Positions 46,145 through 56,814 of a DNA stretch of 64,000 nucleotides are shown one piece after another. Position numbers and translations under genes: made by a program. Each line of letters opens with the position of its first letter. Position 1 is the first letter of the stretch. The stretch is from positions 11,075,340 to 11,139,339 of the forward strand of contig OY294050.1 of assembly GCA_958510825.1 (NCBI GenBank), in the 5' to 3' direction. Below the pieces are notes generated by a model. The model was not told where the DNA came from and did no database searches. It was given only the letters and a program-made list of their open reading frames with translations. The stretch comes from Brachypterus glaber. Its lineage: Eukaryota > Arthropoda > Insecta > Coleoptera > Kateretidae.

Positions 46145-48083
46145 CTGAAAAATAAACAAAGAAAAAATGATTAGTAAACCAGTTTACAGCCGAGTTTACA
46201 ACTATTATCTTGGTGAATCCAAATTTTCAAAAAAATCTAAACCATTTTTGAGATATATATCTCTCTAAAATGTATTAGAAAAAATTTCAATTTAGTTTTG
46301 TACTTTTGGTGGTTCGAGGATGCTTCTACTTGATCCTAATAATAAAGTAATATAAACCGGGCAAAACTAAAAATATTCAAAAAATATACTTATATTTAAC
46401 TTTCGTCAAAAGTTGATATTATGTTTTTTAGGATTATTTATTATTTAATCTGTTGGTAAATTAATCACTGACAGATCCACTTTAACACACTTTTTGTACA
46501 AAGTGATCCAGAATATCCGCCCCCGTCATTTTTCTCGAAAAGAGAAGATAAATATTAAAAAAATTTAAGAAACATGTTTTCACATATGGGTATTTCTGTA
46601 CGAATCCATACCACCTTGGTGATTGAATGTCACGGATTTTCGTTAAACTTTTTTTATATTAGCACCACTCTAATACTAAAAGCCTTATGCAAAAAAAAGA
46701 ATTTAAAAAAAATTTTTGGCTGAGATATGATTTTTTTAAAATTTTGTAATTTTTCAATTTTTGACGATAAAGAAAACAGCTTTATTTTCAATTTATTACT
46801 ATAAGTCTGACAATTTTAATCCAAATTTGATGAAATTTGGTGCACCCATGTAAACTTAGATGACAATCTTGAATTTTTATAATTTTTTTTAATAGTGGGT
46901 TTCTGCTCTTCTTCTTCTTCTTCAAAAATATTTTTTTACGTTTTTTTATAACTATGTTTAACCCGATTTTTCGTAAAGTGCCCCCCCTACGATTTTTCTC
47001 AAATTCTGGTCAAATGTACTTCTAAGTGTCCATTTTTCAATGACGTAAAATTTATTCTGGGCAAATTAGGTTTACTATATATTTTAGCCATTTTAAATTT
47101 TTACGACAATGAGGAATTGTGCTGGAAATAGCTGTTTTACAAAAAAAGGCACATATTATTTTTTATATGTTTTTAATAGTTTAGGTCAAATGCTTCATTT
47201 TAAGACAAAAACAAAATAATTAATTGTTGGTTTTTTTCAAAAAAGGCGTAAGTTCACAATTTTATTACTTTTTTTTTCTATGTATTATGTAGGCGTTTTT
47301 TTCTGGTGTAAACGTTAGCTTACTTTAAATACTAAGTCTTTAACACCAAAACGTATTTTTATTTTTTTTTAAACACAATATGTTTTTTTGTTTTGTTTTT
47401 GATCTTAAAAATGCCTGAAAGTTGGTAAATTGTCAGTAAGAAACTTTTTTTTTGTTATAAATCTTTTTTTAATTCGCAGCTCAGAGAAAAGTTTTCTATG
47501 CCGGGGATAAATCCTTAATAAAAATTAATTTAAAAAATATTGATTTATTTAACATACTAATTCTTTATTTACAATTTATTTATGTCTTATTATTTAACTT
47601 TAATTATTATACAAAGCTTATCAAAATCTTTTAAATTTTTGTGAAGCGCATCCATCGCTAAAATATAATGAACTATTTTTTTATTTGCTTGTATTCCAAA
47701 GTGACATTGTTCGGTTAGAACTGTTAAGTTAAAAATGATAATTTTGTTAACAGTTTGTCTTTTGTTTTACTTCTGCGTTCCCTTTTGTAAAATTGTATAG
47801 CGGTTGTGCTTGAAAAAACAAAAACAAAATTTTGTTGGCCCCTTATGGAAAATTGTCAGATAACTGACAGAACCAAATTAAAACTAATTTTACCTATTAC
47901 TTTTACCTTTTTGTGTTAAAATATGTTTAGAAGCGAAAAAAAAAATTGCGTATGATCCAAGGACGAGAAATAATGTTGCTCGGTCGCATGCAGAGATTGA
48001 GATATATTCTTTGGTTTGTTTTGATTTTTTCGTTTGGTAATAGGTTACAGGAAAAAATAAGTGACCTTTTTTATGTAAAATTG
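46145..48083. other. Long stretch without a supported gene
   Basis: T-rich diverged repeats at 46500-47060 (CCCCCGTCATTTTTCTCGAA; TTCTTCTTCTTCTTC at 46910) and low-complexity DNA to 47500. Confidence 0.45.
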
Positions 48084-48121
48084 TCGACGTTTCGAGCACC
48101 TACACGGTCGCTCTTCTTCAG
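48084..48121 (-). ncRNA. Hammerhead-ribozyme-like core motif, degenerate
   Basis: Minus-strand order is CTGAAGA (the CUGANGA box), then a stem-loop, GAGCGACC GTGTA GGTGCTC (pairing with one bulged G), then GAAAC. This is the order and spacing of a hammerhead core. After GAAA I do not find the expected stem III and U-H cleavage site, nor a partner for stem I (CTTGTAGCC), so it is probably a relic of the kind carried by Penelope-like and other retroelements. Confidence 0.35.
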
Positions 48122-48144
48122 GGCTACAAGTAGGTTTATTTAAT

Positions 48145-48240
48145 AATAAGTCCAGTACAGGACTGCTAGTAGAGGGTACGGCCAGCTTTAACTTTTGGCA
48201 GTGAAAAGCGGAAACCAAGTTAGATACGTTAGGCAAAAAT
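48145..48240. mobile_element. Diverged fragment of the SINE body
   Basis: TAAGTCCAGTACAGGACTGC, CTAGTAGAGGGTACGGCCAGC and GAAACCAAGTTAGAT follow the order of the SINE body (TAAGTCCAGGACTTG, TAGTAGAGGGAACCACCGGC, GAACCAGTTTCTAGG). No tRNA head. Next to the hammerhead-like motif. Confidence 0.5.
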
Positions 48241-48317
48241 TAAATTTTTACTCAATTGTAGTCTATGCAATTCTTTATACATTAAACCTCCAATAGTATC
48301 TAGCCGATATATCGACT

Positions 48318-48575
48318 TGTAAATTTCGAAACCTTGTATCTCACAAAATCAATTTTCGGTTCCTCATAATAATCAACTCTGTACATGATGACTGGTAACT
48401 TATACAAACTCCAATTTATTACTCGAATATAAGATAACTTATAAACTAGTTGGAATATTTAATTGGAGTTTGCATATGCATATATAACATGTTTTGATTC
48501 ATCATGTACACAGTTAATTAGTGCAAGGAACCGAATTGATTTCTTTGCGATACGAGGTTTCGAAATTAGCAAAGC
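48318..48575. mobile_element. Hairpin-ended MITE, copy 2 of the 18598 family
   Basis: Ends AAATTTCGAAACCTTGTATC and inverse of TAATTTCGAAACCTCGTATC, each with AATCAATTTTCGGTTCCT-like blocks. The middle matches copy 1 (CAATTTATTACTCGAATATA). Confidence 0.75.
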
Positions 48576-49030
48576 GATATGTACCTTAGAAAATTTAGAT
48601 TAGCAACAAAGAAAAAAAGATAAAATAAAGTGGATATGAAAGGTGGGTTATATAAAGCTTATCTAGCGCCCAGCAGGTAAGCCGTTTAAAGGTATTTTAA
48701 TTATCTTCACGCTATTTATATTTGATAGGTTTCACAGGATTAATTTGAGTATGGTAAAGGCATTTAGGTCCTGCTGAAACGCAAAACGCTCTAAACTAAG
48801 CAATAAATAATATTTAGCTTATAAAGTAATCTCTGTTTAGAACTAACTTTCGGTAAGTTAGATTGGATCTGTTGCTGCCAACCAATAATAAATTTCTATG
48901 GCATATTAATACACTCAGAGAAATAAATAATTGGTTAAGGAGATATAAGGGAAAAGTGGGAGAATGGAAGCCACTACCCCTTTGTAAAAGTCGTATAGGA
49001 ATCGTATGTAAACCACGATAATTATGACAG
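48576..49030. other. Stretch without a gene
   Basis: Nothing recognised. Confidence 0.45.
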
Positions 49031-49373
49031 TACAGATAATAAGACAATTACCAGCTTTATTTTAAATAGATAAACTCAAGAATAACCCCCACGTGGCTTT
49101 TACTTTATTGAGTGGATAATTATTTATTTTACCCACTCAACTGTCACTTGTCAAAATATTTTCTTGTAAATGTCATTAAAATTTTTAATAAAAATATGAA
49201 TTCCTAAGCTATTTATTGGATAAAACCTTGTATGGCACTCATGGGTAAACCGATACTGCCCTCTCGAAAATTAACCTGCTTGGCTGACGCCTCGCTAGGT
49301 TAATTTTCTCATGGGCAATATCTTACTTTACCCACTAGTACCATAAATAACTATTTTCTATCTTTAGTTCCGG
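49031..49373 (+). repeat. Direct duplication, copy 1
   Basis: Runs from TACAGATAATAAGACAATTA to ACTAGTACCATAAATAACTA and is repeated at 50239-50522. Internally it has an inverted pair around AAAATTAACCTGC / GCTAGGTTAATTTTC with CATGGGTAAA and ATGGGCAATA ends. Compared with copy 2 it has about 36 extra bases near 49080-49120 (CACGTGGCTTTTACTTTATTG). Confidence 0.85.
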
Positions 49374-49493
49374 TTTTGTTTATATTGATTTCATCTATCA
49401 CTAACTGTGCTCGGTATAGTTCTTTCCATTACTGTCGACTTTTTGATTAAGTAATGTCAACTTACCCAGTTGGTAGTGAGAAAATAAGTATTT

Positions 49494-49658
49494 GAATCCC
49501 ACACATTTTTTTAATGAAACTTCGTAATGTTTCTATTTTTTTAAAATCTTAATTTTATTTCATATTGCAACCACCTGGAAAATTATAATATAGGATTAAA
49601 ATTAAGATTTTTTTAATGAAATTGTTAGGAAGTTTCATTAAAAAAATGTGTGGGATTT
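49494..49658. mobile_element. Hairpin MITE
   Basis: GAATCCCACACATTTTTTTAATGAAACTTC pairs with GAAGTTTCATTAAAAAAATGTG at the right end, with inner AAAATCTTAATTTTA / TAAAATTAAGATTTT. Confidence 0.8.
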
Positions 49659-49704
49659 AAAAGTAGATTTCCGTCGTGACGGTTTTAACAAGAAATTCTA
49701 TGTT

Positions 49705-49785
49705 GATATATATAAAGTTAATGATTAAAAGGAAATTGTATTCGCATTATACCAATTCCAATAGATGGAGGCTCTGTCGGGCTCC
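49705..49785 (+). mobile_element. Internal fragment related to the 29140/39018 element
   Basis: AAAGGAAATTGTATTCGCAT, TTCCAATAGATGGAGGCTCT and GTCGGGCTCC match the centre of those elements with more divergence; the ends are absent. Confidence 0.65.
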
Positions 49786-50238
49786 TTTAATTTATTCACT
49801 AAAAAATACGACAAAAATCCTATACGCGTGGAAATTTTCTGCATGGAACCTATAGGAAATTTTTAGCAGGATAACCTATTTCACTTATTTAAAAATTTTT
49901 CGCTTTCAATAAAGTTTGTGCCCTATATTCTTAAGTGTCCATGTCCATAGTGTATTTAAAATAGTAGAGATGGTACAATATTTCATGACACTTGATTAGT
50001 CTTGACTGCGTATTAACATAACTCCACCATAACCCTTCTTAAAAACATTATTTTTGTCAAAATTAAATGGCGAGGGCACTAAATTTCAATAATAATAAAA
50101 AAATGTTCCTAAGATAGGGCAGAATGGAGTAATGTTAATACGCACTCAAGGCTGAAGCGCCATGAGATGTTGTAACACCTCTACCTATCTACTCCAATCC
50201 AATCCAATAAAGTGAAAAGTTATAATTTATCCAATACA

Positions 50239-50522
50239 TACAGATAATAAGACAATTACCAGCTTTATTTTAAATAGATAAACTCAATAATAATTATTTA
50301 TTTTACCCACTGTCACTTGTCAAATTATTTTCTTGTAAATGTCATTAAAAATTTTAATAAAAATATGAATTCCTAAGCTATTTATTGGATATAGCCTTGT
50401 ATGGCACTCATGGGTAAACCGATATTGCCCTCTCTAAAATTAACCTGCTTGGCTGACGCGTCAGGTTAATTTTCTCATGGGCAATATCTTACTTTACCCA
50501 CTAGTACCATAAATAACTATTT
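50239..50522 (+). repeat. Direct duplication, copy 2
   Basis: Matches 49031-49373 in the same orientation with few substitutions and two deletions. Start-to-start distance is about 1.2 kb. Confidence 0.85.
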
Positions 50523-50613
50523 ACTAGTTTTGATGTAAATTTCTCCGACTTACCAAGGTACGTAAAACAATAAATCTAAAATAGTTAGATTTCTCTAGTA
50601 TTAGTTTGTTTGT

Positions 50614-51060
50614 CATTGTACGCCTACGTACCGAATTTCAAGTTTCTGCGACCTCCCGTTCGAAAAATGTCATTTTGACTTCACGGCTATCCTGTTTTTT
50701 GGTTTTGTCGATTTTTTGTTTTTCATTATAACCCTACATACCAAATTTCAAGTTTCAACGACCTCTGGCTCGTAAAATTTGGCATGTCGTCCATCATGTT
50801 TTTTGGTTTTGTCGATTTTTGTTTGCCATTGTACCCCTAGATACCGAATTTCAAGTTTCTACGACCTCCCAGTCGAAAAATGCCACTCTGACAGGTCAGC
50901 AATCTTGTTTTTTTGCTTTTGTCTATTTTTTTGTTATTGTACCCCTACAAACCGAATTTCAAGTTTCTACGACTTCCCCTTCGAAAAATGTCACTTTGGC
51001 AGGCCAGCCATCTTGTTTTTTGATTTTTTTGATTTTTGTTCGTCATTGTACCCCTAAATA
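50614..51060 (+). repeat. Minisatellite-like tandem array, unit about 108 bp, about 4.1 copies
   Basis: The marker CATTGTACCCCTA recurs at 50614, 50724, 50827, 50935 and 51044 (steps 110, 103, 108, 109). Each unit has ATTTCAAGTTTCTACGAC, CGAAAAATGTCACTTTG and a T-rich GTTTTTTGGTTTTGTCGATT block. The two overlapping frames spanning it stay open only because the unit length is a multiple of three in places. They are not genes. Confidence 0.9.
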
Positions 51061-51555
51061 CTATGTATATGTTCCTGGTTAACTTTTGGCTAGAGTTGCC
51101 CTTATTGTATGGTAAAATAGCAATTTATTTAAAAGCATGTAATCAATCATTTTATTTTTGCTGTAGATTTTTGAATATAACTTTTCAGGAAATACTTTTA
51201 AGTTTCCAACAAGTTTTTAATTGGTTTTCTGTAAGTATGCTTATAAGTTACTTAGTTTAATATTTATATTTTGAAGAGAGTAATAATTATAAGTTAAAAC
51301 ACAAATATTATTCATTGAATAGCCTTTTCAGAAAAGTTAATTATATAAAGGTTGAAAACCTTTTTAAAAGGTAATTATTTTACTTCCCTATCAGATAGGG
51401 AGTCATAGTATTATTATTATTATTATTAACTACAGAGAGCGGCGATTGCCGATGTATCTGTATCAACAAGTTTACATTTTAAATTGTTTACATTAAATTA
51501 TTATAAGAGCTTGTGACCATTTTTGTTTCATTATTTGCTCCCAGCTGTATTTTAT
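51061..51555. other. Stretch without a gene; (ATT)n at 51410-51428
   Basis: A six-unit trinucleotide run and AT-rich DNA. Confidence 0.6.
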
Positions 51556-51640
51556 ATATCGATGGTCTAGCGTAGAAAGGTGCTAAGTACATAAGGTTTC
51601 CCTATATACTTAGCACCTTTGTACGCTAGACCATCGATAT
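51556..51640. repeat. Inverted repeat with 38-bp arms
   Basis: 51556-51593 (ATATCGATGGTCTAGCGTAG ...) and 51603-51640 are inverse copies with about two mismatches and a 9-base loop. Just to the right, CCAGGTTCTGGATCGGGTTC (51679) resembles, inverted, the sequence at 10619-10638. Confidence 0.9.
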
Positions 51641-51819
51641 GTCTTAAAGTACATTCGAATTAGGCTTTTTTCAAATTGCCAGGTTCTGGATCGGGTTCCT
51701 TTGGATGCTAGAAGCTTCGAAAAGGTGGTGAAATGTGGTGCTGGAAAAATATATTTTTAACTTACTGAGTCAAACACATTACATTTATTACATCTAGATT
51801 AGTCTATTTTCACAGTCTT

Positions 51820-52018
51820 ACACAATTATTTAGTAGGCCAAGGGGTAAAAAAGGCTTTAAAATGTTTATTTGACATATGTCAACACCAAAAATTCTAATG
51901 AATTTTCATTTAATCGAAATGTCATTCAATAAATTCTCATTTCTTTAAAAAATGATCACATGTGTCAAAAGCACTTTTTAAATACTGTTCTTACCCCCTT
52001 GGTCCTAGAATTATTGTG
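51820..52018. mobile_element. Hairpin MITE of about 199 bp
   Basis: Left CACAATTATTTAGTAGGCCA AGGGGTAA and right inverse of CACAATAATTCTAGGACCA match, with inner TTGACATATGTCAACACC / GATCACATGTGTCAAAAGC related in inverted sense. Confidence 0.75.
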
Positions 52019-52554
52019 TACCTATAACTGAAAATAGCTTAATTGGAAAATGCAATAAAGCATTTACTGTGAATAGTATATGATGGTGCGTAGCATTACA
52101 TGTCTTCACGGCTTGTTTAAAATCTTTTTGCAGAATTTAATTATCTGTTTTAGTTTTGTCGAAAGAATTTGCAATTTTGGCGAAGTCGCCACTACTATAG
52201 CCAAAAACAAATTTTGAAACATTTAAAAGTGTGATAGGCTAATATTTCTATTTTAAAATTCACTCAGTATATAAAGAAAAATGAAAAACACGATAATTAT
52301 AATTATTCCTAAAATACCCGAAGGCCTAATAAAATATGAAGGGCTTTCCCTAGATATGGACGTAATTAGTTTTGACTAAACTTGTTAAAAGATAAGTAAG
52401 ACTATATTTTAAACCATATTAAAAATTAACTCTCTGCGGTTTTGTAATTTATGTACTGACGTTAAAGAGGGCCTTGTTACTTTAATTAAATTCTAAAATT
52501 GAAAATATTTTTTCTGAAGTTGCATTGTGTTTTTGAGGTAGGTACCCACCTATA
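52019..52554. other. Stretch without a gene; dispersed-repeat fragments
   Basis: Inverted copy of the 1180-1255 block (TTTACTGTGAATAGTATATG ... CGTAGCATTACATGTCTTCA) at 52062-52110 and a GCAATTTTGGCGAAGTCGCC variant at 52180. Confidence 0.5.
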
Positions 52555-52668
52555 GGTGTATATATACACCTTGTTTTCTATTTATTAACAACATAAAGCC
52601 CCCAAGATAAACATCAACCCCGCATTGAACTAACTAAACTAAGTTTTGGTTTATAAACAATATGAAGG
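52555..52668 (+). promoter_or_regulatory. Promoter-like region ending in a minimal first exon, ATGAAG|GTAAGT
   Basis: A TATATATA-containing palindrome, GGTGTATATATACACC (52555-52570), lies about 95 bp before an ATG at 52662 that is followed after one codon by a perfect donor, GTAAGT (52668-52673). The intervening stretch is less AT-rich than its surroundings, as a 5' UTR may be. Insect genes for cuticular and other secreted proteins often have such two- to four-codon first exons. I could not find a convincing second exon before the MEA1 gene, so this could be chance or a dead gene. Confidence 0.3.
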
Positions 52669-52739
52669 TAAGTACTTTAAAATAAATTAATTAAAAAATA
52701 TTTTTTATAAGAGGCCTATAATAGTTATAGGCATAATAA

Positions 52740-54579
52740 ATTACCGAGAGCACAGGGCCGTTCATAAATCACATTATGCTCCCGAGGAGAGGGGGGATAG
52801 TCTGATTGTCTCAATGTATCCCCCCGGGGGTCTGTGGTCGGCGTCACATGATTCTATCATGATATAAAATGTTTTTAAATATTGCATATTGCTGTTTTTT
52901 AACATAAACCCCATTTTACAGATTTCTGATATGACACAACATCGAAAAGGCATCACGTGATACCGATGAATGAGGGGAGTGGACTGAAACATAACGCAGC
53001 AGCACCATGGGTTGGTCCCCATAGGAAAATATATGTCTTGGATGGATGGATATATGGAAGGACGGATGCATGGACTGTCCATGATAGACCTATTCATATA
53101 AAAAAATATCTGGCAAAAACTTAAGTTTTTAATTAAACCCTAAAGGGGCCCTTCAAAGGTAGTTTTCCACCCTGAGACAAAAATCTACACTCGAAATTTC
53201 ATTTTATTTTATAAAAAGCTTGTAAATTTTTAATAAATAAAGTTTTAAAAATGTCTCTTTGTACCATGTACCATTTGTGACATAAGTACACATTTTTTAT
53301 TCGAAATTATAATTTTTTTACTGGACTTTTTCTAATTAACCTTAATTCGGCCTTACAAGGCTGAACTAAATTTATGAACAAAAAAAAAACAGTTAGAAGT
53401 TTTTGTATCAAATGTTAAGAAATTTGAAAATCTGATTGTAATCCAATACAATAGAAAAATAACCTTGCATCACTATACTTTATTGAGGCTTATTAGCTCT
53501 TTTAAAAAGTATTGTTAATTATACCTAATTGATAACAATAATCATAATTATTTTTGTATTATTAAAAAAAGTCCAGAAGCTCCCTTTTTTCATATTTTGG
53601 GGCGTGGGCCCAAGGACTATTACCTTCGTCCCTGGATAACGCCGGGAAAGTATTGGGCATGCCCCATGGATGCATCCACAACATTTTTTTTTTAATAATA
53701 TAGATCAATAATAGATTATAACTTAAAAAAGTGAAACCACTAGTCTAAAATTGTAGAAAAGACGAGCAAGAGCAGTTGGTTTTACGGAACCTTGACAAAA
53801 GTATTTTATGGACCCTCAAAACGAGTTGTAAGCGAATGCTTGATATATTAATATTTAAAACTCCTTCATCCCTCTATTAAACGGTGTTACAAATTATTTT
53901 ATCCGTGCACTGATAACTTCATGAAGAAAGGTTTTACCAGCTGCAGTTGGAAAGATCTTTAGTATGAAACATAGATGACGCCACGGAATTAATACCAGAG
54001 TTAATCAATAAAGTTAAACAACTTTTATTAAGAGGTTAGAAAATTTTAGAAGCATTCCATAGACAAAGATTGTTTATTTTGTCTATGGTTTTCATACAGA
54101 AATATTAGATCATATATACATAGATGCGCCTTGAGTCCATGTCAAACCGAAATGTTTTCATTGCTATCTATATCCAGGTAGATTTCACCTTCCCGCTTTT
54201 GGTCACCACCCACCAGTGGTTTATTAACAAATATGTTATACTTCACCTCCTCGCAACCTCACCGCTATAGTGGTTTGTCTACAATTGTCTTTGTATATGC
54301 TCTAAATAAAACAAATCAACAATAATGCCATATCTATATATGTATGATCTAATACAGAAACAGTTCCACGTAGCGAAATATTTTGTGATACATTCGAACT
54401 ACTGTGATTGATAATCTAGATCTACTGGCTAGTAAACGTCAACTTGACATTTGAAGACTTGTGTTTTGTGTTGCAAAAGTTTTGTTTGTTTTCAAATATT
54501 TGTGTTAGGGTTTCTTGCATATTATCAATTTAAAATACCCTATTTTAAAGTAATAATCTTGTTAAAATTTTTGTAAAAA
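52740..54579. other. Stretch without a supported gene upstream of MEA1
   Basis: 52750-53080 has a GC-richer stretch (ACAGGGCCGTTCATAAATCA, GTATCCCCCCGGGGGTCTGT) that is probably a decayed repeat. A small hairpin CCATAGACAAAG / TTTTGTCTATGG lies at 54058-54089. The MEA1 promoter must lie in the last few hundred bases, but no TATA box is evident. Confidence 0.45.
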
Positions 54580-56364
54580 ATGGTAAATGCTGCAGGATTT
54601 CCCGAGGAAGAAATTGACGATCAACCCCAAAATAATGTTATTATGGCTAATGAATCGGAGGATGATGATGTGGTTGATTTGGAATACGGCGGATATGAAC
54701 CATTAAGAATGAATGATTATGAATATGAACAGAATATCAATGATGAAAGTGATGAAGAACAAAATACAGGTAAAAAGTTGTTTTCTTTTTCTCTTACAAA
54801 ACTTCTAGTTGCTAAGTATAGGGGTTAACTGGGCCAAGGTGTAAACTGGTCCATCTGGATTTTATCAATTTTTTATTTTTAATTAGCATCTTAGGGCAAA
54901 TTCTATTGATAATTAGTTAGTAGTATTTTTTGAAGAATTATGTTTTAGTAAAGAAAGATTATTTTTTTCAATGAAAAGTAACTATTTATAAGGTGGTCAT
55001 GTGTCCCCGATTTCTGGGGACAAAAATATTTGGGGGTAAAAGTTAAACTGTAAAATATCAAAAAATGAAAAAAAAAATTTTATATGGTCACCCTACTATT
55101 TACCTTAACTTTTATTTTTTAATTAAGTAATACTTTAATATTAATAGGAGGATCTAGATTAATATTTTACCCAATATATTAAGTATTTTGTTAATTATTC
55201 TGCATAATTTCTGCCTTCTAACATCTTATGAAGTAGTAAAATTTTATGATTTCATTTAGCTATTAAAAAATTTAATTTTTTTTTCCTAATCAATCAAAAT
55301 TTGGCACCCCTACCAAAACAAAAAAAAAAACATTCTCAAAAAAAAAAAGCTTTGTCCCTCGCTGAGCTTTTCTATAAAAATTGATTGGGGCCTCTACCTA
55401 CCAAAACAAGAAAAAAATACCCTCCAAAAAAAGCTTTCTCCCTGAGCATTTCTACAAAATTTGGCGCCCACCCAAACAAAAAACACCCGCTATTATTTTT
55501 TAACTTTTTTTTAATTAAAATAAAAAATATAACAAATTCTTGGGGGTGGGGGGGTAAATACCTCCTCTACATGCCTGAGATTTTTAGAGAATTGCTCCAG
55601 GGGCTTTTCTCTACTGTCCCAAATAAGGGTAGTTTACTGATGAACAAAAACTGAATAATTCAATTTTCTTAAAATTGGCTTATATGATTTTCCCAAATTT
55701 TGTACCTTAGTGGTAAATTCCTAACATAACAACATGACTTTACTGATTTTCTTCAAAGAAATTGCATAATGATGTAAAATATTTTTTGCAATTTGCCAAA
55801 TGTGCATTAAAATTTATACTTAGGGGTTTCTCTTTTATAATCACTAAAAATAAATGCAAATTGATTATAGAAATAACAAAATAATCAAAATTTCAAAACT
55901 TATCTGCACATTTTTGCAAGAAAGCAAGTGCAGTGGAACCATACGATTCTCAGCTTTTCTTTTTCTTTTTCTAAAATTTTATTATAGACTAACCTTGTAT
56001 GAATGTTTTTTTGGCAACAGCATTTTTTCTCAGATTATTTTTTACTATTTTTATTTATTTTTTTTTATAGGGTATTAATTGTTTTCTTGACAGCAATATT
56101 TTACTCTTTATTATGTTTTCAGTGCAGGAACAAGAAACAAATCAACAGGACTCAAATTTTCCAAACATTGAACCAGTTGAGACAACATTGGTGAGAGAAG
56201 TTTGGTCAGGACCAAACCAATCATCCGACATTCCATTGGACAGCAATAAGATAGACGAAATCAAAGAAGTGATGAAAAATATTACATTACCATCAATGCC
56301 AGATTGGGCTACAAATGACGAAATAGTTAAAACATTGATAGATAAAAGCAGGAAATTAAACTGA
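54580..56364 (+). CDS. Mea1: MEA1 (male-enhanced antigen 1) homologue, two exons, 143 residues
   Basis: Exon 1 is 54580-54769, with start context AAAAAATGG and donor CAG|GTAAAA. Exon 2 is 56123-56364, with acceptor TTATGTTTTCAG and stop TGA. Splicing in phase 1 joins NT to VQEQE. The N-terminus is acidic (ESEDDDVVDLEYGGYEPL), matching the vertebrate MEA1 pattern of an acidic stretch with GYxPL. The conserved C-terminus is IPLDSNKIDEIKEVMKNITL PSMPDWA, against the family's IPMD...VKxxMxxxxLPxxxxPxWA, and it ends in a short helix, TNDEIVKTLIDKSRKLN. No signal peptide or membrane segment. The family is small, largely disordered, expressed in testis in mammals, and of unknown molecular role. Human MEA1 is somewhat longer (about 175-185 residues), mostly in the disordered part. 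The 1.35-kb intron contains A-rich imperfect repeats (55300-55500). Convergent with pgant2. Confidence 0.88.
55290..55500 (+). repeat. Imperfect tandem repeat in the MEA1 intron, unit about 80 bp
   Basis: Blocks with CCTACCAAAACAA(A)n, a C-A-A-rich run, AAGCTTT(G/C)TCCCT and TTTCTA(C/T)AAAA recur from about 55300, 55385 and 55460. It gave rise to a spurious 89-codon frame. Confidence 0.65.
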
Positions 56365-56423
56365 TAGTTTTTAACCATAGACAATTACTATAGTAACTAT
56401 AGTTATTTTACCATAGCTAATTC

Positions 56424-56624
56424 AATAAATTATTTGTAATTAATATCATGTGCTAGGTACACAATTTATCCAGCAACTGTTTATTTAAAATAATTTAAAA
56501 CTTGTGAAGTACTAAAAAAAATAAAAGTATTGTATTTTCTTTTAAATTGTCAGTAAAATTAGTGACCACAATTACTTGCAGATGCCTTGAGATACAGATG
56601 TCATGGACAATTTTACTTAATAAA
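56424..56624 (+). terminator. Polyadenylation signals of the MEA1 gene
   Basis: AATAAA at 56424-56429 (60 bp after the stop) and again at 56619-56624. Either could define the 3' end; the DNA after the second is strongly AT-rich. Confidence 0.5.
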
Positions 56625-56814
56625 ACAAAATGTATATATTTATAACTTATTTATTTTAAATTATATTACAAAAAGTTTACATACATCTATATTTACAATA
56701 TATATATATTTTAAGTACAAAATAACAAAATATGTACAAAATAAAATTTAAATAATCAACATAAAATATATTTCTACAGATTGGTACAAACAAAATCAAT
56801 ATATATTTGAATGT

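Noticed and set aside
50779..51082. Two overlapping plus-strand frames of 87-92 codons
   Set aside because: Both follow the 108-bp tandem array; openness is a consequence of the repeat unit.
52774..53097. 107-codon minus-strand open frame with many cysteines
   Set aside because: It lies in a GC-richer decayed repeat with GGATGGATGGATATATGGAA simple sequence, which explains the PSIYPSI-type peptide. No homology recognised.
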